64,000 bases of DNA from the NCBI RefSeq assembly GCF_000721705.1, contig NZ_JOJL01000037.1, forward strand, positions 1 through 64,000. The letters are read 5' to 3'. Made by a program: the position numbers and the translations under genes. This document shows, in pieces, positions 45,383 to 54,539 of this stretch. This DNA comes from Actinoplanes subtropicus. GTDB taxonomy: Bacteria > Actinomycetota > Actinomycetes > Mycobacteriales > Micromonosporaceae. Each line of letters begins with the position of its first letter. Positions within the stretch are counted from its first letter, which is position 1. The notes under the pieces were generated by a model, which made no database searches, was not told the origin of the DNA, and was given only the letters and a program-made list of their open reading frames with translations.

Positions 45383-46330
45383 TCACGCTTTGATCATCTT
45401 TGCGGCCAGTCGTTCCCGGTTCGGCCACTTCACCGCCCACGCCGCGCCCGCCTTCTCAAAAAGCCAGATCAGCCGGGCCGAGATGTCGATCTGACCACGC
45501 AGCACGCCGTGCCGGGCGCACGTCGGATCCGCGTGGTGCAGGTTGTGCCAGCTTTCCCCGAACGAGACGATCGCGAGCGGCCAGAAGTTCGACGCCTTGT
45601 CCCCGTTGCGCACCTCGAACGGGCGCTCGCCGTACACGTGACAGACCGAGTTGATCGACCACGTGACGTGGTGCAGCAGGCCGATCCGCACGATGCCGGC
45701 CCAGAAGAACGCGGTCAGCGCGCCCTGCCAGGACCAGGTGATCAGGCCACCGGCCAGCGCCGGGCCCAGGGTGGAGAAGATCACGATCGCCGGGAACGCC
45801 CTGTCCACCCGGTCGATGTCCCGGTCGGCCAGCAGATCCGGGGCGAACCGCTCCCGGTTCGACAGTTCGCGGCTGAACATCCACCCCATGTGCGCGAACC
45901 AGAGGCCCTTGGTGAGCGCCCAGTAACCCGTGCCGTACCGCCACGGCGAATGCGGGTCACCCTCCTGGTCGCTGAACATGTGGTGCCGCCGGTGGTCGGC
46001 CACCCACTGGATGATGTTCCCCTCGATCGCCAGCGAGCCCGCCAGCGCCAGGGCGATCCGCAGCCAGCGCTTCGCCTTGAACGAGCCGTGCGTGAAGTAC
46101 CGGTGGAAACCGACCGTGATGCCCAGTCCGGAGACCACGTAGAAGACGGCGCCGATGGCGATGTCGGTCCAGGACAGCCAGCCACCCCAGGCGACCGGGA
46201 CGGCGACCAGCACCGCCAGGAACGGGACGATCACGAACGCGTACAGGGCGATGAGGATGCCCCGCGGCTGCGGACCGTCGGTGAGCGGCTTGGGGCTGGC
46301 CTTGGGTGCGGCCTCGGCGATGGAAGTCAT
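45383..46330 (-). CDS. Acyl-CoA desaturase
   Basis: 315 residues, di-iron membrane desaturase. The three histidine boxes are HRYFTH, HRRHH and HNLHH; helices AFVIVPFLAVLVAVPVAWG, IAIGAVFYVVSGLGITV and two later pairs. Introduces a double bond (delta-9 type by similarity) into acyl chains, adjusting membrane fluidity. ATG 46330. A repeated TTACG...CGTAA motif lies 50-85 bp upstream. Confidence 0.92.
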   Translation of the reverse strand: MTSIAEAAPKASPKPLTDGPQPRGILIALYAFVIVPFLAVLVAVPVAWGGWLSWTDIAIGAVFYVVSGLGITVGFHRYFTHGSFKAKRWLRIALALAGSLAIEGNIIQWVADHRRHHMFSDQEGDPHSPWRYGTGYWALTKGLWFAHMGWMFSRELSNRERFAPDLLADRDIDRVDRAFPAIVIFSTLGPALAGGLITWSWQGALTAFFWAGIVRIGLLHHVTWSINSVCHVYGERPFEVRNGDKASNFWPLAIVSFGESWHNLHHADPTCARHGVLRGQIDISARLIWLFEKAGAAWAVKWPNRERLAAKMIKA

Positions 46331-46379
46331 GGCACCTCACTGATCTTGGGGACGGCGCTGTTTCGGGGGAGATCAATTA

Positions 46380-46415
46380 GTTACGCCTACGTCACCGTAA
46401 CTTACGCCACCGTAG
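46380..46415. promoter_or_regulatory. Probable operator of the desaturase-TetR operon
   Basis: Inverted repeat GTTACG-N10-CGTAAC at 46380-46401, followed at 46402-46415 by a second half-like copy (TTACGCCACCGTAG). The first unit TTACGCCTACGTCACCGTAA and the second TTACGCCACCGTAG share their ends. Position between the desaturase start and the divergent gene at 46509 fits autorepression by the TetR protein. Confidence 0.55.
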
Positions 46416-46508
46416 CCGGAGGAGGTCGTGAGTCCAAGAGGATCGGCGAGCGAATTTGGCACACCTACGGTCTTACAGTTCAGCGTCAGACCGTCCTAAT
46501 GTAGTGAC

Positions 46509-47348
46509 ATGAATACGAACGGGGACCCGAGACGAGAAGAGGCCCGACGGCTGCGCGTCGACCCGGGTATGTCGCTCTCCGAGCTGATGCGGCATTTCGG
46601 GGTCGGCAGCGCGACGCTGACCGACTGGCTGCGTGGGGTCGAGCCGCCCGCATGGACACGCCGCCCCAACGCCAAGGACCACCTGCGTCGCGAGGCGGTC
46701 GAGCTGCGCAAACTGGGCTGGTCGATCCCCGATCTCGCCGCCCGGATCGGCGTGGCCAAGTCGACAGCCTGGCTGTGGGTTCGGCACATCCCGCTCGACC
46801 CCGACGCCGAGCGCGTCCGGCAGAAGCAGGAGCACGCCGCGCTCATGAATGCCGGCCGTTGGGACGCGGTGCGCGCCGAGCGCGACCGGCGCGAGGCGGA
46901 GGAGCGGGCGCGAGCGGCGGCCGACGTTGGCGAGATCACCGAGCGCGACGTCTTCATCGGCGGGGCACTGGTTTACATGTGCGAGGGGGCGAAGTCGAAG
47001 CCGTGGCGGCGACTCGATCGGCTGAAGTTCATCAACAACGATCCCCGCTTGCATCGGCTCTTCCTCCGGTTTCTGGCCGCGCATGGCCGGTCGCCCGAGT
47101 CGCTCCGCTATCGGGTGCACATCCACGAGACGGCCGACGCGGATGCGGCCGGCGACTGGTGGGCCGAGCGGCTCGGCCTGCCCCGTGAGCAGTTCTTCCG
47201 GCCGACCATCAAGCGGCACAACCCGGCGACCAAGCGGGTCAACACGGGCGCCGACTACCACGGGTGTCTGTGTATCGAGGTGCCGCGGTCCCGCGAGTTG
47301 TACTGGCGCGTGGAGGGTGTGATGGAAGCACTCGATGCGCTGGGATAG
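46509..47348 (+). CDS. Double-HTH protein with a LAGLIDADG-like domain
   Basis: 279 residues. Two helix-turn-helix motifs at about 21-44 (MSLSELMRHFGVGSATLTDW) and 71-93 (WSIPDLAARIGVAKSTAWLW). From residue 150 a separate domain starts GGALVYMCEGAKSKP, whose GALVYMCEG fits the LAGLIDADG helix with acid E159 and Gly160, and ends YHGCLCIEVPRSRELYW. WhiA is a known regulator combining LAGLIDADG and HTH, but here the order is reversed and the family differs. It may be a regulator or a homing-type enzyme. ATG 46509. Lies 48 bp before tRNA-Gln. Confidence 0.75.
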   Translation: MNTNGDPRREEARRLRVDPGMSLSELMRHFGVGSATLTDWLRGVEPPAWTRRPNAKDHLRREAVELRKLGWSIPDLAARIGVAKSTAWLWVRHIPLDPDAERVRQKQEHAALMNAGRWDAVRAERDRREAEERARAAADVGEITERDVFIGGALVYMCEGAKSKPWRRLDRLKFINNDPRLHRLFLRFLAAHGRSPESLRYRVHIHETADADAAGDWWAERLGLPREQFFRPTIKRHNPATKRVNTGADYHGCLCIEVPRSRELYWRVEGVMEALDALG

Positions 47349-47396
47349 TAAGTTCTGTGAGGCGAGGGCGACGCGCTAGTGTGGCGATCGAACCAA

Positions 47397-47471
47397 TCGG
47401 CTGTGGTGTAATTGGCAACACAGAGGACTTTGACTCCTCTATTTCAGGTTCGAGTCCTGACAGCCGAGCCA
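47397..47471 (+). tRNA. tRNA-Gln (TTG)
   Basis: Acceptor TCGGCTG/CAGCCGA, D-arm with AATTGG, anticodon stem GAGGA/TCCTC with loop CTTTGAC (anticodon TTG), T-arm CAGG-TTCGAGT-CCTG, discriminator G and an encoded CCA. Located 76 bp before glmU. Confidence 0.95.
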
Positions 47472-47547
47472 TTGTGTGGTAGCGGCGGCCCGCTCGGCCC
47501 GTGGTTGAAGTGACGCCGCGTCCTACAGCGAACAATGGAGTTACCGC

Positions 47548-49008
47548 GTGAGCCAGGCCCCTCGTCGTACTGTTGTCGTTCTTGCTGCTGGGGAGGGTAA
47601 GCGGATGAAGTCCGCTACTCCCAAGGTGCTGCACTCGCTGCTCGGGCGCACGCTGCTCGGGCACGTGCTGGTGGCGGCCGGTGCGGCGGAGGCCGAGCAG
47701 ACGGTGGTCGTGGTGGGGCACCAGGCCGAGCAGGTGCGCGAGCACCTGGCCGAGGTGGCGCCGGCGGCGGTGCCGGTGTTGCAGGCGGTGCAGAACGGGA
47801 CCGGGCACGCGGTGCGGATCGCGCTGGAGGCGGTGCCGGAGGCGGCCGGGACGGTCGTGGTGCTCAACGGGGACGTGCCGTTGTTGCGGCCGGAGACGGT
47901 GGCGAGTCTGATCGCGGCGCACGAGTCGGCCGCGCGGGCGGCCACCGTGCTGGCGGCGGCCGTTGACGACCCGTCGGGGCTGGGGCGGATCGTGCGGGAC
48001 GCGAGCGGTGGGCTGGCGCGGATCGTGGAGGAGCGGGACGCGTCGGCCGAGGAGCGGGAGATCCGGGAGATCAACGCCGGGATCTACGTGTTCGAGGCGG
48101 CGGCGTTGCGGGCGGCGCTCGGGAAGCTGTCCACCGACAACGAGCAGGGCGAGGAGTACCTCACCGACGTGTTCGGGCTGCTGGTCGAGGTGGGCAGCCC
48201 GGTGGGCGTGTTCGTGGCGCCGGATGTCGAGGAGACGCTGGGTGCCAACGACCGGGCGCAGTTGGCCGAGCTGCGGGCGCTTCTGCGGGATCGGGTGAAC
48301 ACCGCGTGGATGCGGTCGGGCGTGTCGATCCTGGATCCGGCGACGGCCTGGATCGATGTCACGGTGACGCTGGAGCCGGATGCGGTGATCGACCAGAACA
48401 CCCAGCTGAAGGGTGCTTCGGCGGTGGCGGCGGGCGCGGTGATCGGGCCGGACACGACGCTGGTCGACACGTCGGTGGGCGCGGGTGCGACGGTGCTGCG
48501 GGCGCACGCGGTGGGGGCGGAGATCGGGCCGGAGGCGGTGGTGGGTCCGTTCTCGTACCTGCGGCCGGGGACCAGGCTGGGCCGGAAGTCGAAGATCGGC
48601 GGGTTCGTCGAGGCGAAGAATTCCGAGCTGGGTGAGGGTGCGAAGGTGCCGCATCTGTCGTACGTGGGTGATGCCACCGTGGGCGCGGGGGCGAATGTGG
48701 GTGCGGGGACGATCGTGGCGAACTACGACGGGGTGCGGAAGAGCCGGACGGTCGTCGGCGAGGCCGCGTTCGTCGGGTCGGACACCGTGTTGATCGCGCC
48801 GGTCGAGGTTGGGCCGGGGGCGTATGTGGCGGCGGGTTCGGTGATCGCGAAGGACGTGCCGGCCGGGAACCTGGGGGTGACCCGGGCGCAGCAGCGGAAC
48901 GTGGAGGGCTGGACGGCGCGGCGCCGGCCGGGCTCGAAGTCGGCGGCCGCCGCGGAGGTGGCCGAGCGGGCCGCCGCGGGCGCCGGCGAGGTGTCCGAGG
49001 CGGAATGA
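47548..49008 (+). CDS. glmU: Bifunctional UDP-GlcNAc pyrophosphorylase / GlcN-1-P acetyltransferase
   Basis: 486 residues. Nucleotidyltransferase half with VVVLAAGEGKRMKSATPKVLH and VVLNGDVPLL; then a left-handed beta-helix (hexapeptide repeats such as GPFSYLRPG, GAGTIVANYDG) with the acetyl-CoA site near GYVAAGSVI-like AYVAAGSVIAKDVP. The last 40 residues are an Ala/Arg/Glu-rich tail. Makes UDP-GlcNAc for peptidoglycan and other glycans. GTG 47548. Followed by prs, as in many actinobacteria. Confidence 0.95.
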   Translation: MSQAPRRTVVVLAAGEGKRMKSATPKVLHSLLGRTLLGHVLVAAGAAEAEQTVVVVGHQAEQVREHLAEVAPAAVPVLQAVQNGTGHAVRIALEAVPEAAGTVVVLNGDVPLLRPETVASLIAAHESAARAATVLAAAVDDPSGLGRIVRDASGGLARIVEERDASAEEREIREINAGIYVFEAAALRAALGKLSTDNEQGEEYLTDVFGLLVEVGSPVGVFVAPDVEETLGANDRAQLAELRALLRDRVNTAWMRSGVSILDPATAWIDVTVTLEPDAVIDQNTQLKGASAVAAGAVIGPDTTLVDTSVGAGATVLRAHAVGAEIGPEAVVGPFSYLRPGTRLGRKSKIGGFVEAKNSELGEGAKVPHLSYVGDATVGAGANVGAGTIVANYDGVRKSRTVVGEAAFVGSDTVLIAPVEVGPGAYVAAGSVIAKDVPAGNLGVTRAQQRNVEGWTARRRPGSKSAAAAEVAERAAAGAGEVSEAE

Positions 49009-49179
49009 CGGCGGCGGCCGGCCGCGAAGGTCTCGCGCCCGGGCGTGTCGTAGGGAAAGCTGAGGTTACGGGTGGGGTGAGGCATCCCACCCGGTGGGCT
49101 CGGGGGCATGGCGTGCGGGTGGCCTCGGGGGATACTTCAGGTGACTACACCCCCTCGATCCAACGGGAGCAGCGATCCG

Positions 49180-50160
49180 ATGGGCAGCATCGTCGCGGAG
49201 AACCGTAAGAGCCTGATGCTTTTCTCCGGCCGGGGTTTCCCGGAGTTGGCGGAGGAGATCGGCCAGGTGCTGGGCGTGGCGCCGACGCCGTCGGACTCGT
49301 ACGAGTTCGCGAACGGCGAGATCTTCGTGCGTTTCAAGGATTCGGTACGCGGGTCGGACGCGTTCGTCGTGCAGTCGATGACCGAGGGCGTGAACCGGTG
49401 GGTCATGGAGACGCTCATCATGATCGACGCGTTGAAGCGTGGGTCGGCGAAGCGGATCACCGTGGTACTGCCGTTCTACCCGTACTCGCGGCAGGACAAG
49501 AAGCACCGCGGCCGGGAGCCGATCTCGGCCCGGCTGGTGGCCGACCTGTTGAAGACGGCGGGGGCCAACCGGATCCTGACCGTCGACCTGCACACCGCGC
49601 AGATCCAGGGCTTCTTCGACGGGCCGGTGGATCACCTGTTCGCGATGGACATCCTGGCCGAGCATGTGAGCCAGAAGTTCGCGGGCCGGCCGATGACGGT
49701 GGTGGCGCCGGATTCGGGCCGGGTGCGGGTGGCGGAGCGGTGGACGGACCGGCTGGGCGGCTGCCCGCTGGCGTTCATCCACAAGACCCGGGACCCGCTG
49801 AAGCCGAACCAGGTGGTGGCGAACCGGGTGGTGGGCGAGGTCGAGGGCCGGGTGTGCCTGATCGTCGACGACATGATCGACACCGGCGGGACGATCACGA
49901 AGGCGGCGGACATCCTGTTCGACGAGGGCGCCGCGGACGTGATCGTGGCCTCGACGCACGCGCTGCTCTCCGACCCGGCGACCGAGCGCCTGAAGAACAG
50001 CCGCATCTCGGAGCTGGTGGTGACGAACACGCTCCCGCTGCCCCCGGAGAAGCGACTCGACAAGATCACGGTGCTGTCGATCGCCCCGCTGCTGGCCCGC
50101 GCCATCCGCGAGGTCTTCGACGACGGCTCGGTAACCACCCTGTTCGGCGGCCTCAGCTGA
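49180..50160 (+). CDS. prs: Ribose-phosphate diphosphokinase
   Basis: 326 residues. Makes PRPP from ribose-5-phosphate and ATP. Signatures: LMLFSGRGFPELAEEI, VVLPFYPYSRQDKKHRGREP, VDLHTAQIQGFF and the PRPP loop CLIVDDMIDTGGTI. ATG 49180 with GGGAG 10 bp upstream begins just before the fold; GTG 49141 is a weaker alternative. Confidence 0.95.
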   Translation: MGSIVAENRKSLMLFSGRGFPELAEEIGQVLGVAPTPSDSYEFANGEIFVRFKDSVRGSDAFVVQSMTEGVNRWVMETLIMIDALKRGSAKRITVVLPFYPYSRQDKKHRGREPISARLVADLLKTAGANRILTVDLHTAQIQGFFDGPVDHLFAMDILAEHVSQKFAGRPMTVVAPDSGRVRVAERWTDRLGGCPLAFIHKTRDPLKPNQVVANRVVGEVEGRVCLIVDDMIDTGGTITKAADILFDEGAADVIVASTHALLSDPATERLKNSRISELVVTNTLPLPPEKRLDKITVLSIAPLLARAIREVFDDGSVTTLFGGLS

Positions 50161-50423
50161 GCGAGGCGTAACCCCGCTGAGATCCTGCTGTTTGACGTGG
50201 GTAAGATAGAGCGGTTGCCACGGCGAGGGTGCCCCGCGGTCTGCTGAGGTTCGCAGCCGCTCGGAGGCACCGTGATCGACGCGGTGCTCCGGGCCTGTGC
50301 CCAGCGCGCCTTCCCTTGCCCGGCAGCGCCGACGAACGGCCCGCAAGCCGATCGCCACTGCCGGACCCACGCAGCCCGCCGACTTACGCCGCAGCCCGAT
50401 CGAAGAGTTTCAGGAGTTTCCCC

Positions 50424-51050
50424 GTGTCCGAGGTAAAGATCAGCGCCGAGCCCCGCACCGAGTTCGGCAAGGGTGGTGCCCGCCGCACGCGCCGGGCCGG
50501 TTTGGTGCCCGCCGTGCTTTACGGCCACGGCGAGAAGCCGCAGCACATCGCGCTGCCGGCCCGTGAGTTCGCGGCTGCCATCCGGCACGGCGGGCTCAAC
50601 CAGGTCTTCACGATCGACATCAACGGCGCGTCGGGCACCACGCTCGCGCTGCCCAAGGCGATTCAGCGCGACCCGGTCAAGGACACGTACGAGCACGTGG
50701 ATCTTCTGATCGTGAAGCGTGGCGAGAAGGTTCAGGTCGACGTCCCGGTGACGCTGGTCGGCGAGGCCGCCCGCAACACGCTCGTGGTGAACGAGTCGAC
50801 GACGCTGGCGATCGTGGCCGAGGCGATGCACCTGCCATCCGGCTTCGAGGTCTCGATCGAGGGCCTCGAGGCGGGCAGCCAGGTGACCGCCGCCAGCGTG
50901 ACCCTGCCGCGCGGCGTGGAGCTGGCCGTCGACCCCGACTTCGTGCTGGCGATCGTGTCGCAGGCGCAGACCGCCGAGCAGCTCGAGGGCACCGAGGCCG
51001 GCGCCGAGGGCGAGGGCGACGAGGCCGCCGAGGCTGCGTCCGAGGAGTAG
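50424..51050 (+). CDS. rplY: 50S ribosomal protein L25/general stress protein Ctc
   Basis: 208 residues. The L25 5S-rRNA-binding domain (EPRTEFGKGGARRTRRAGLVPAVLYG, HIALPAREF) is followed by the Ctc/TL5 C-terminal beta domain and an acidic Glu/Ala tail. GTG 50424 has CAGGAG 7 bp upstream. The 263-bp leader between prs and this gene holds no clear frame. Ends in the terminator at 51077. Confidence 0.95.
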   Translation: MSEVKISAEPRTEFGKGGARRTRRAGLVPAVLYGHGEKPQHIALPAREFAAAIRHGGLNQVFTIDINGASGTTLALPKAIQRDPVKDTYEHVDLLIVKRGEKVQVDVPVTLVGEAARNTLVVNESTTLAIVAEAMHLPSGFEVSIEGLEAGSQVTAASVTLPRGVELAVDPDFVLAIVSQAQTAEQLEGTEAGAEGEGDEAAEAASEE

Positions 51051-51076
51051 TTCCGCCGCGGCGGTACATGGCAGTG

Positions 51077-51113
51077 GTCAGGGAAAGCGTCCCGGGTGGG
51101 CGCTTTCCCTGAC
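51077..51113 (+). terminator. Terminator after rplY
   Basis: Perfect 13-bp stem (GTCAGGGAAAGCG at 51077-51089 and its complement at 51101-51113) with an 11-nt loop, 26 bp past the stop. Read-through would still be needed for pth unless it has its own promoter. Confidence 0.8.
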
Positions 51114-51133
51114 GTGTATCCGGAGGGGCAGCA

Positions 51134-51721
51134 GTGAGCGACGAGTCGCCGTGGCTGGTGGTCGGCCTGGGCAATCCGGGCAAGGAGTACGCCGGCAACC
51201 GGCACAACGTGGGCTTCATGGTGGCCGACCTGCTCGCGTCCCGGGTGGGCGCCAAGTTCGGCCGGGCGAAGCGTGCCCAGGCCGAGATGGCCGAGGGCCG
51301 GTTGGGCTTCGGTGGGCCGAAGTTGGTGCTGGTGAAGCCGCTGACGTACATGAACCTGTCGGGCGCCCCGGTGGTGTCGCTGGCCCAGTTCTTCAAGGTG
51401 CCCGTGTCGAACGTGATTGCCGTGCATGATGAGCTGGACGTGCCGTTCGGGCAGGTACGTGCCAAACGGGGCGGCGGTGAGGGCGGTCACAACGGGTTGC
51501 GCTCGATGTCCAAGTCGCTGGCGAGCAAGGAGTATGCACGTGTCCGGTTCGGGATCGGACGGCCGCCGGGCCGGCAGGATCCGGCGGACTACGTGCTGTC
51601 CGACTTCTCCGGCGCGGAGCGCAAGGAGCTGGAGTTTCTCGTCGACCGGGCGGCGGACGTCGTAGCGGCGATCGTGCTCGAGGGCGTCGAGTGGGCGCAG
51701 AACAAATACCACGGCGGTTGA
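51134..51721 (+). CDS. pth: Peptidyl-tRNA hydrolase
   Basis: 195 residues. Rescues tRNA from dropped-off peptidyl-tRNA. Signatures: [20 protein letters not shown] with catalytic His, [22 protein letters not shown] and [11 protein letters not shown] 51134 with GGAGGGG upstream. Confidence 0.96.
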   Translation: MSDESPWLVVGLGNPGKEYAGNRHNVGFMVADLLASRVGAKFGRAKRAQAEMAEGRLGFGGPKLVLVKPLTYMNLSGAPVVSLAQFFKVPVSNVIAVHDELDVPFGQVRAKRGGGEGGHNGLRSMSKSLASKEYARVRFGIGRPPGRQDPADYVLSDFSGAERKELEFLVDRAADVVAAIVLEGVEWAQNKYHGG

Positions 51722-51863
51722 TCCGGCGGGGCCGGAACGGATAGATCGTTTGAGGGGTTTTGTCCGTCCCGTGATCCCGTGACGCTGGCCGCCGTCCGCG
51801 CGTTGGTCACACGTACGCACCTGTCGGGTGCTTACGGCCGGCGTGGCGGGGGGAGGTTCCGGG

Positions 51864-53615
51864 GTGCAGCAGGAGGCGGCCGAGGATTCGGTGCTGACCG
51901 AGCCGACCGTGCTGCTGCCGGAGATCCGCCCGGCGAAGCGCCGGCCGAGGCCGAGCCGGCCGGCGGGTCGCTCGCCGTGGACCGGCAAGATCCCGGCGCC
52001 GGTGGTCCCGCTGAGCCCGGCGTCGCCGTCGAATCTGCCGCCGCCGAATCCGAAGCCGGACAACGGGCCGCCCCGGGCGGTGCTGGGCGCGCCGGACCGG
52101 GAGCGGAACCGGGCGGTCGACCGGCACTGGTCGGAGCGGCGGAACCGGACGGCGGCCGAGCGCCCGGCGGCCCGCCCGTTCGTGCGGGTGCGTGGCCGGC
52201 ACGCGGCGATGTCCCGGCGGCAGCGCTGGGAGCGGCGGTACGTGCGGGCGCTGGTGCTCTGCGACCTGCTGGCCGGCAGCGCGGCCGGCGGGGTGACCTT
52301 CGGCCTGCGGTTCGGCGACGAGGTGACCGCGTACAACCGGGGTTATCTGATTCTCACCGGGTTGCTGCCCGTGGTGCTGCTGGCCGTGCTCGCGGTCTCC
52401 CGGGCGTACGAGCGCCGGTTCCTGTTCGTCGGCACCGACGAGTACCAGCGGGTGCTGCGCGGGGGCGTCGGGTTGATCGCGGGCGCGGCGCTCACCTCGT
52501 ACGCCCTCGATCTAGATCTTGCTCGGGGTTATGTTCTCGCCGCCCTGCCGACCGCGATCGTGACCTCGGTGGTGCTGCGGTTCGCGCTGCGCAAGCGGCT
52601 GCATTTCGCCCGGTCGAGGGGTGAGAGCCTGCGCCGGGTGCTGCTGGTCGGGCACGAGCTGTCGGTGATCGGGATGACCCGGCAGCTGCGCCGGGAGCGC
52701 TATCACGGGCTGGAGGTGGTGGGCGCCTGCCTGCCGCCGGCGCACGACGGCGTCGGGGTCGGGGTGCTGCCGGTCTACGGCACGTTCGACGACGTCGCGA
52801 ACGCGGTCGACCTGGCCGACGCGGACACCGTGGTGGTGCTCAGCTGCCCGGAGCTGGACGGGGTGCAGCTGCGCCGGCTGGCCTGGCGGCTGGAGCGGGA
52901 CGAGGTCGACCTGATCGTGGCGAGCGCGCTGGTCGATGTCGCGGGCGGCCGGACCACCATCCGGCCGGTCGACGGGCTGCCCATGCTGCACGTCGAGCAC
53001 CCTCGGCTGCACGGCGGATCGCGCCTGGTCAAGGAGGCCTTCGACCGGGTGGGGGCGCTGGCGCTGCTGGCCGTCTTCGGGCCGCTGCTGCTGACCGTCG
53101 CACTGTGTGTGCGGTTGACCTCCCGCGGGCCGGTACTCTTTCGTCAGGTGCGGGTCGGCCGGGACGGCAGCCCGTTCCGCATCTTCAAGTTCCGGAGTAT
53201 GTACGTGGATGCCGAGGCCCGGCTCGCCGAGCTGCGGCATCTCAACGAGCACGACGGTGTGCTCTTCAAGATCCGCGACGATCCGCGGGTGACCCCGGTC
53301 GGCCGGTGGTTGCGCCGGTTCTCGCTGGACGAGCTCCCCCAGCTGCTGAACGTGGTGCTCGGCCAGATGTCGCTGGTCGGACCGCGACCGCCGCTGCCGT
53401 CGGAGGTGGCCGCGTACGCCGACGACGTGCGGCGCCGGCTCGCCGTGAAACCCGGCATGACGGGCCTATGGCAGGTTTCCGGGCGATCCGACCTTCCGTG
53501 GGAGGAAGCCGTCCGGCTGGACCTTCGCTATGTGGAGAACTGGTCCCTCAGTTTGGACCTGGTGATCCTGTTACGGACGATGACGGCCGTGGTTCGCTCG
53601 TCGGGAGCGTACTGA
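51864..53615 (+). CDS. Exopolysaccharide polyprenyl glycosylphosphotransferase
   Basis: 583 residues. A Pro/Arg-rich leader of about 120, four helices, a CoA-binding-like cytoplasmic domain (RRVLLVGHELSVIGMTRQL), one more helix (VGALALLAVFGPLLLTVALCV) and the catalytic bacterial sugar transferase domain (GPVLFRQVRVGRDGSPFRIFKFRSM, SLDELPQLLNV, MSLVGPRPPLPSEV, KPGMTGLWQVSGRS). Starts glycan assembly by loading a sugar-phosphate on the lipid carrier. GTG 51864 has GGAGG 7 bp upstream; GTG 51828 is less likely. Confidence 0.92.
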   Translation: MQQEAAEDSVLTEPTVLLPEIRPAKRRPRPSRPAGRSPWTGKIPAPVVPLSPASPSNLPPPNPKPDNGPPRAVLGAPDRERNRAVDRHWSERRNRTAAERPAARPFVRVRGRHAAMSRRQRWERRYVRALVLCDLLAGSAAGGVTFGLRFGDEVTAYNRGYLILTGLLPVVLLAVLAVSRAYERRFLFVGTDEYQRVLRGGVGLIAGAALTSYALDLDLARGYVLAALPTAIVTSVVLRFALRKRLHFARSRGESLRRVLLVGHELSVIGMTRQLRRERYHGLEVVGACLPPAHDGVGVGVLPVYGTFDDVANAVDLADADTVVVLSCPELDGVQLRRLAWRLERDEVDLIVASALVDVAGGRTTIRPVDGLPMLHVEHPRLHGGSRLVKEAFDRVGALALLAVFGPLLLTVALCVRLTSRGPVLFRQVRVGRDGSPFRIFKFRSMYVDAEARLAELRHLNEHDGVLFKIRDDPRVTPVGRWLRRFSLDELPQLLNVVLGQMSLVGPRPPLPSEVAAYADDVRRRLAVKPGMTGLWQVSGRSDLPWEEAVRLDLRYVENWSLSLDLVILLRTMTAVVRSSGAY

Positions 53616-53634
53616 GACAAAGGGAGCACCCCGG

Positions 53635-54513
53635 ATGACCAGCGAGCGGACCGAGACCTCGGCGCGCATCGTGAGCCAACGCGACGAGGCCGGCACCCCG
53701 CCGGTGATCGACGCGGCCTTCGCCCGCTGGCTGGCCGATCGCGCCGGCCAGGTCCTGCTGCAGGTGCGGGACGAGATCGGGTACGCCGACGCCAAGGTGC
53801 TCAAGACCGCCGGCGACAAGGCCGCGCACGACCTGCTGCGCGCCGAGCTCGCCCGCTGGCGACCGGCCGACGCGGTGCTCTCCGAGGAGGACGACCACGC
53901 CCGCGTCGCGTGGGAGGACGGCGAGCCGGCCACCCGGCCCGAGCGCCTCGGGTCGAGCCGGGTCTGGATCGTCGACCCGCTGGACGGCACCCGCGAGTTC
54001 TCCGAGGAGGGCCGCACCGACTGGGCCGTGCACGTGGCGCTCTGGACCGCCGACTCGTCGAACCCCAGCCACCTGACCGCGGGCGCCGTGGCGATGCCGG
54101 CCCAGCACCGGACGATCGCCACCGACCACCCGCCGGCGTACCCGCCGATGCCGCCGGGCGACGCCCGCCCGATCCGGATCGCGGCCAGCCGCACCCGACC
54201 GCCGGCCTTCGTCACGGCGCTCGCCGGGGAGCTCGGCGCCGAGCTGGTGCCGATGGGATCGGCCGGTGTGAAGATCGCCGCAGTGATCGGCGGGGAGGCC
54301 GACGCGTACGTGCACGCGGGCGGTCAGTACGAGTGGGACTCGGCCGCTCCGGTCGCTGTGGCGCTGGCCACCGGCCTGCACGCTAGCCGAATCGACGGTT
54401 CTGCGCTGAAATACAACGAGGCCGACCCTAAGTTGCCGGACCTCGTGGTGTGCCGTAAGGATCTCGCTCCTCGGTTGCTCGCAGCGTTGCAGCGTCACCT
54501 CCCGTCACAATGA
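53635..54513 (+). CDS. cysQ: 3'(2'),5'-bisphosphate nucleotidase
   Basis: 292 residues of the inositol-monophosphatase superfamily. Metal ligands are in LSEEDDHAR, IVDPLDGTREF and YEWDSAAPVAVA. Removes PAP, the product of sulfate reduction or sulfotransfer, which would otherwise inhibit. ATG 53635. The stop overlaps a possible ATG of cysD (54510). Confidence 0.92.
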   Translation: MTSERTETSARIVSQRDEAGTPPVIDAAFARWLADRAGQVLLQVRDEIGYADAKVLKTAGDKAAHDLLRAELARWRPADAVLSEEDDHARVAWEDGEPATRPERLGSSRVWIVDPLDGTREFSEEGRTDWAVHVALWTADSSNPSHLTAGAVAMPAQHRTIATDHPPAYPPMPPGDARPIRIAASRTRPPAFVTALAGELGAELVPMGSAGVKIAAVIGGEADAYVHAGGQYEWDSAAPVAVALATGLHASRIDGSALKYNEADPKLPDLVVCRKDLAPRLLAALQRHLPSQ

Positions 54514-54539
54514 GAAATCCCGGAAAGGTCGGGTCACCG

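Noticed and set aside
47397..47471. Integration site of a mobile element at tRNA-Gln
   Set aside because: No integrase and no repeated copy of the tRNA 3' end is visible; glmU follows as in normal core order.
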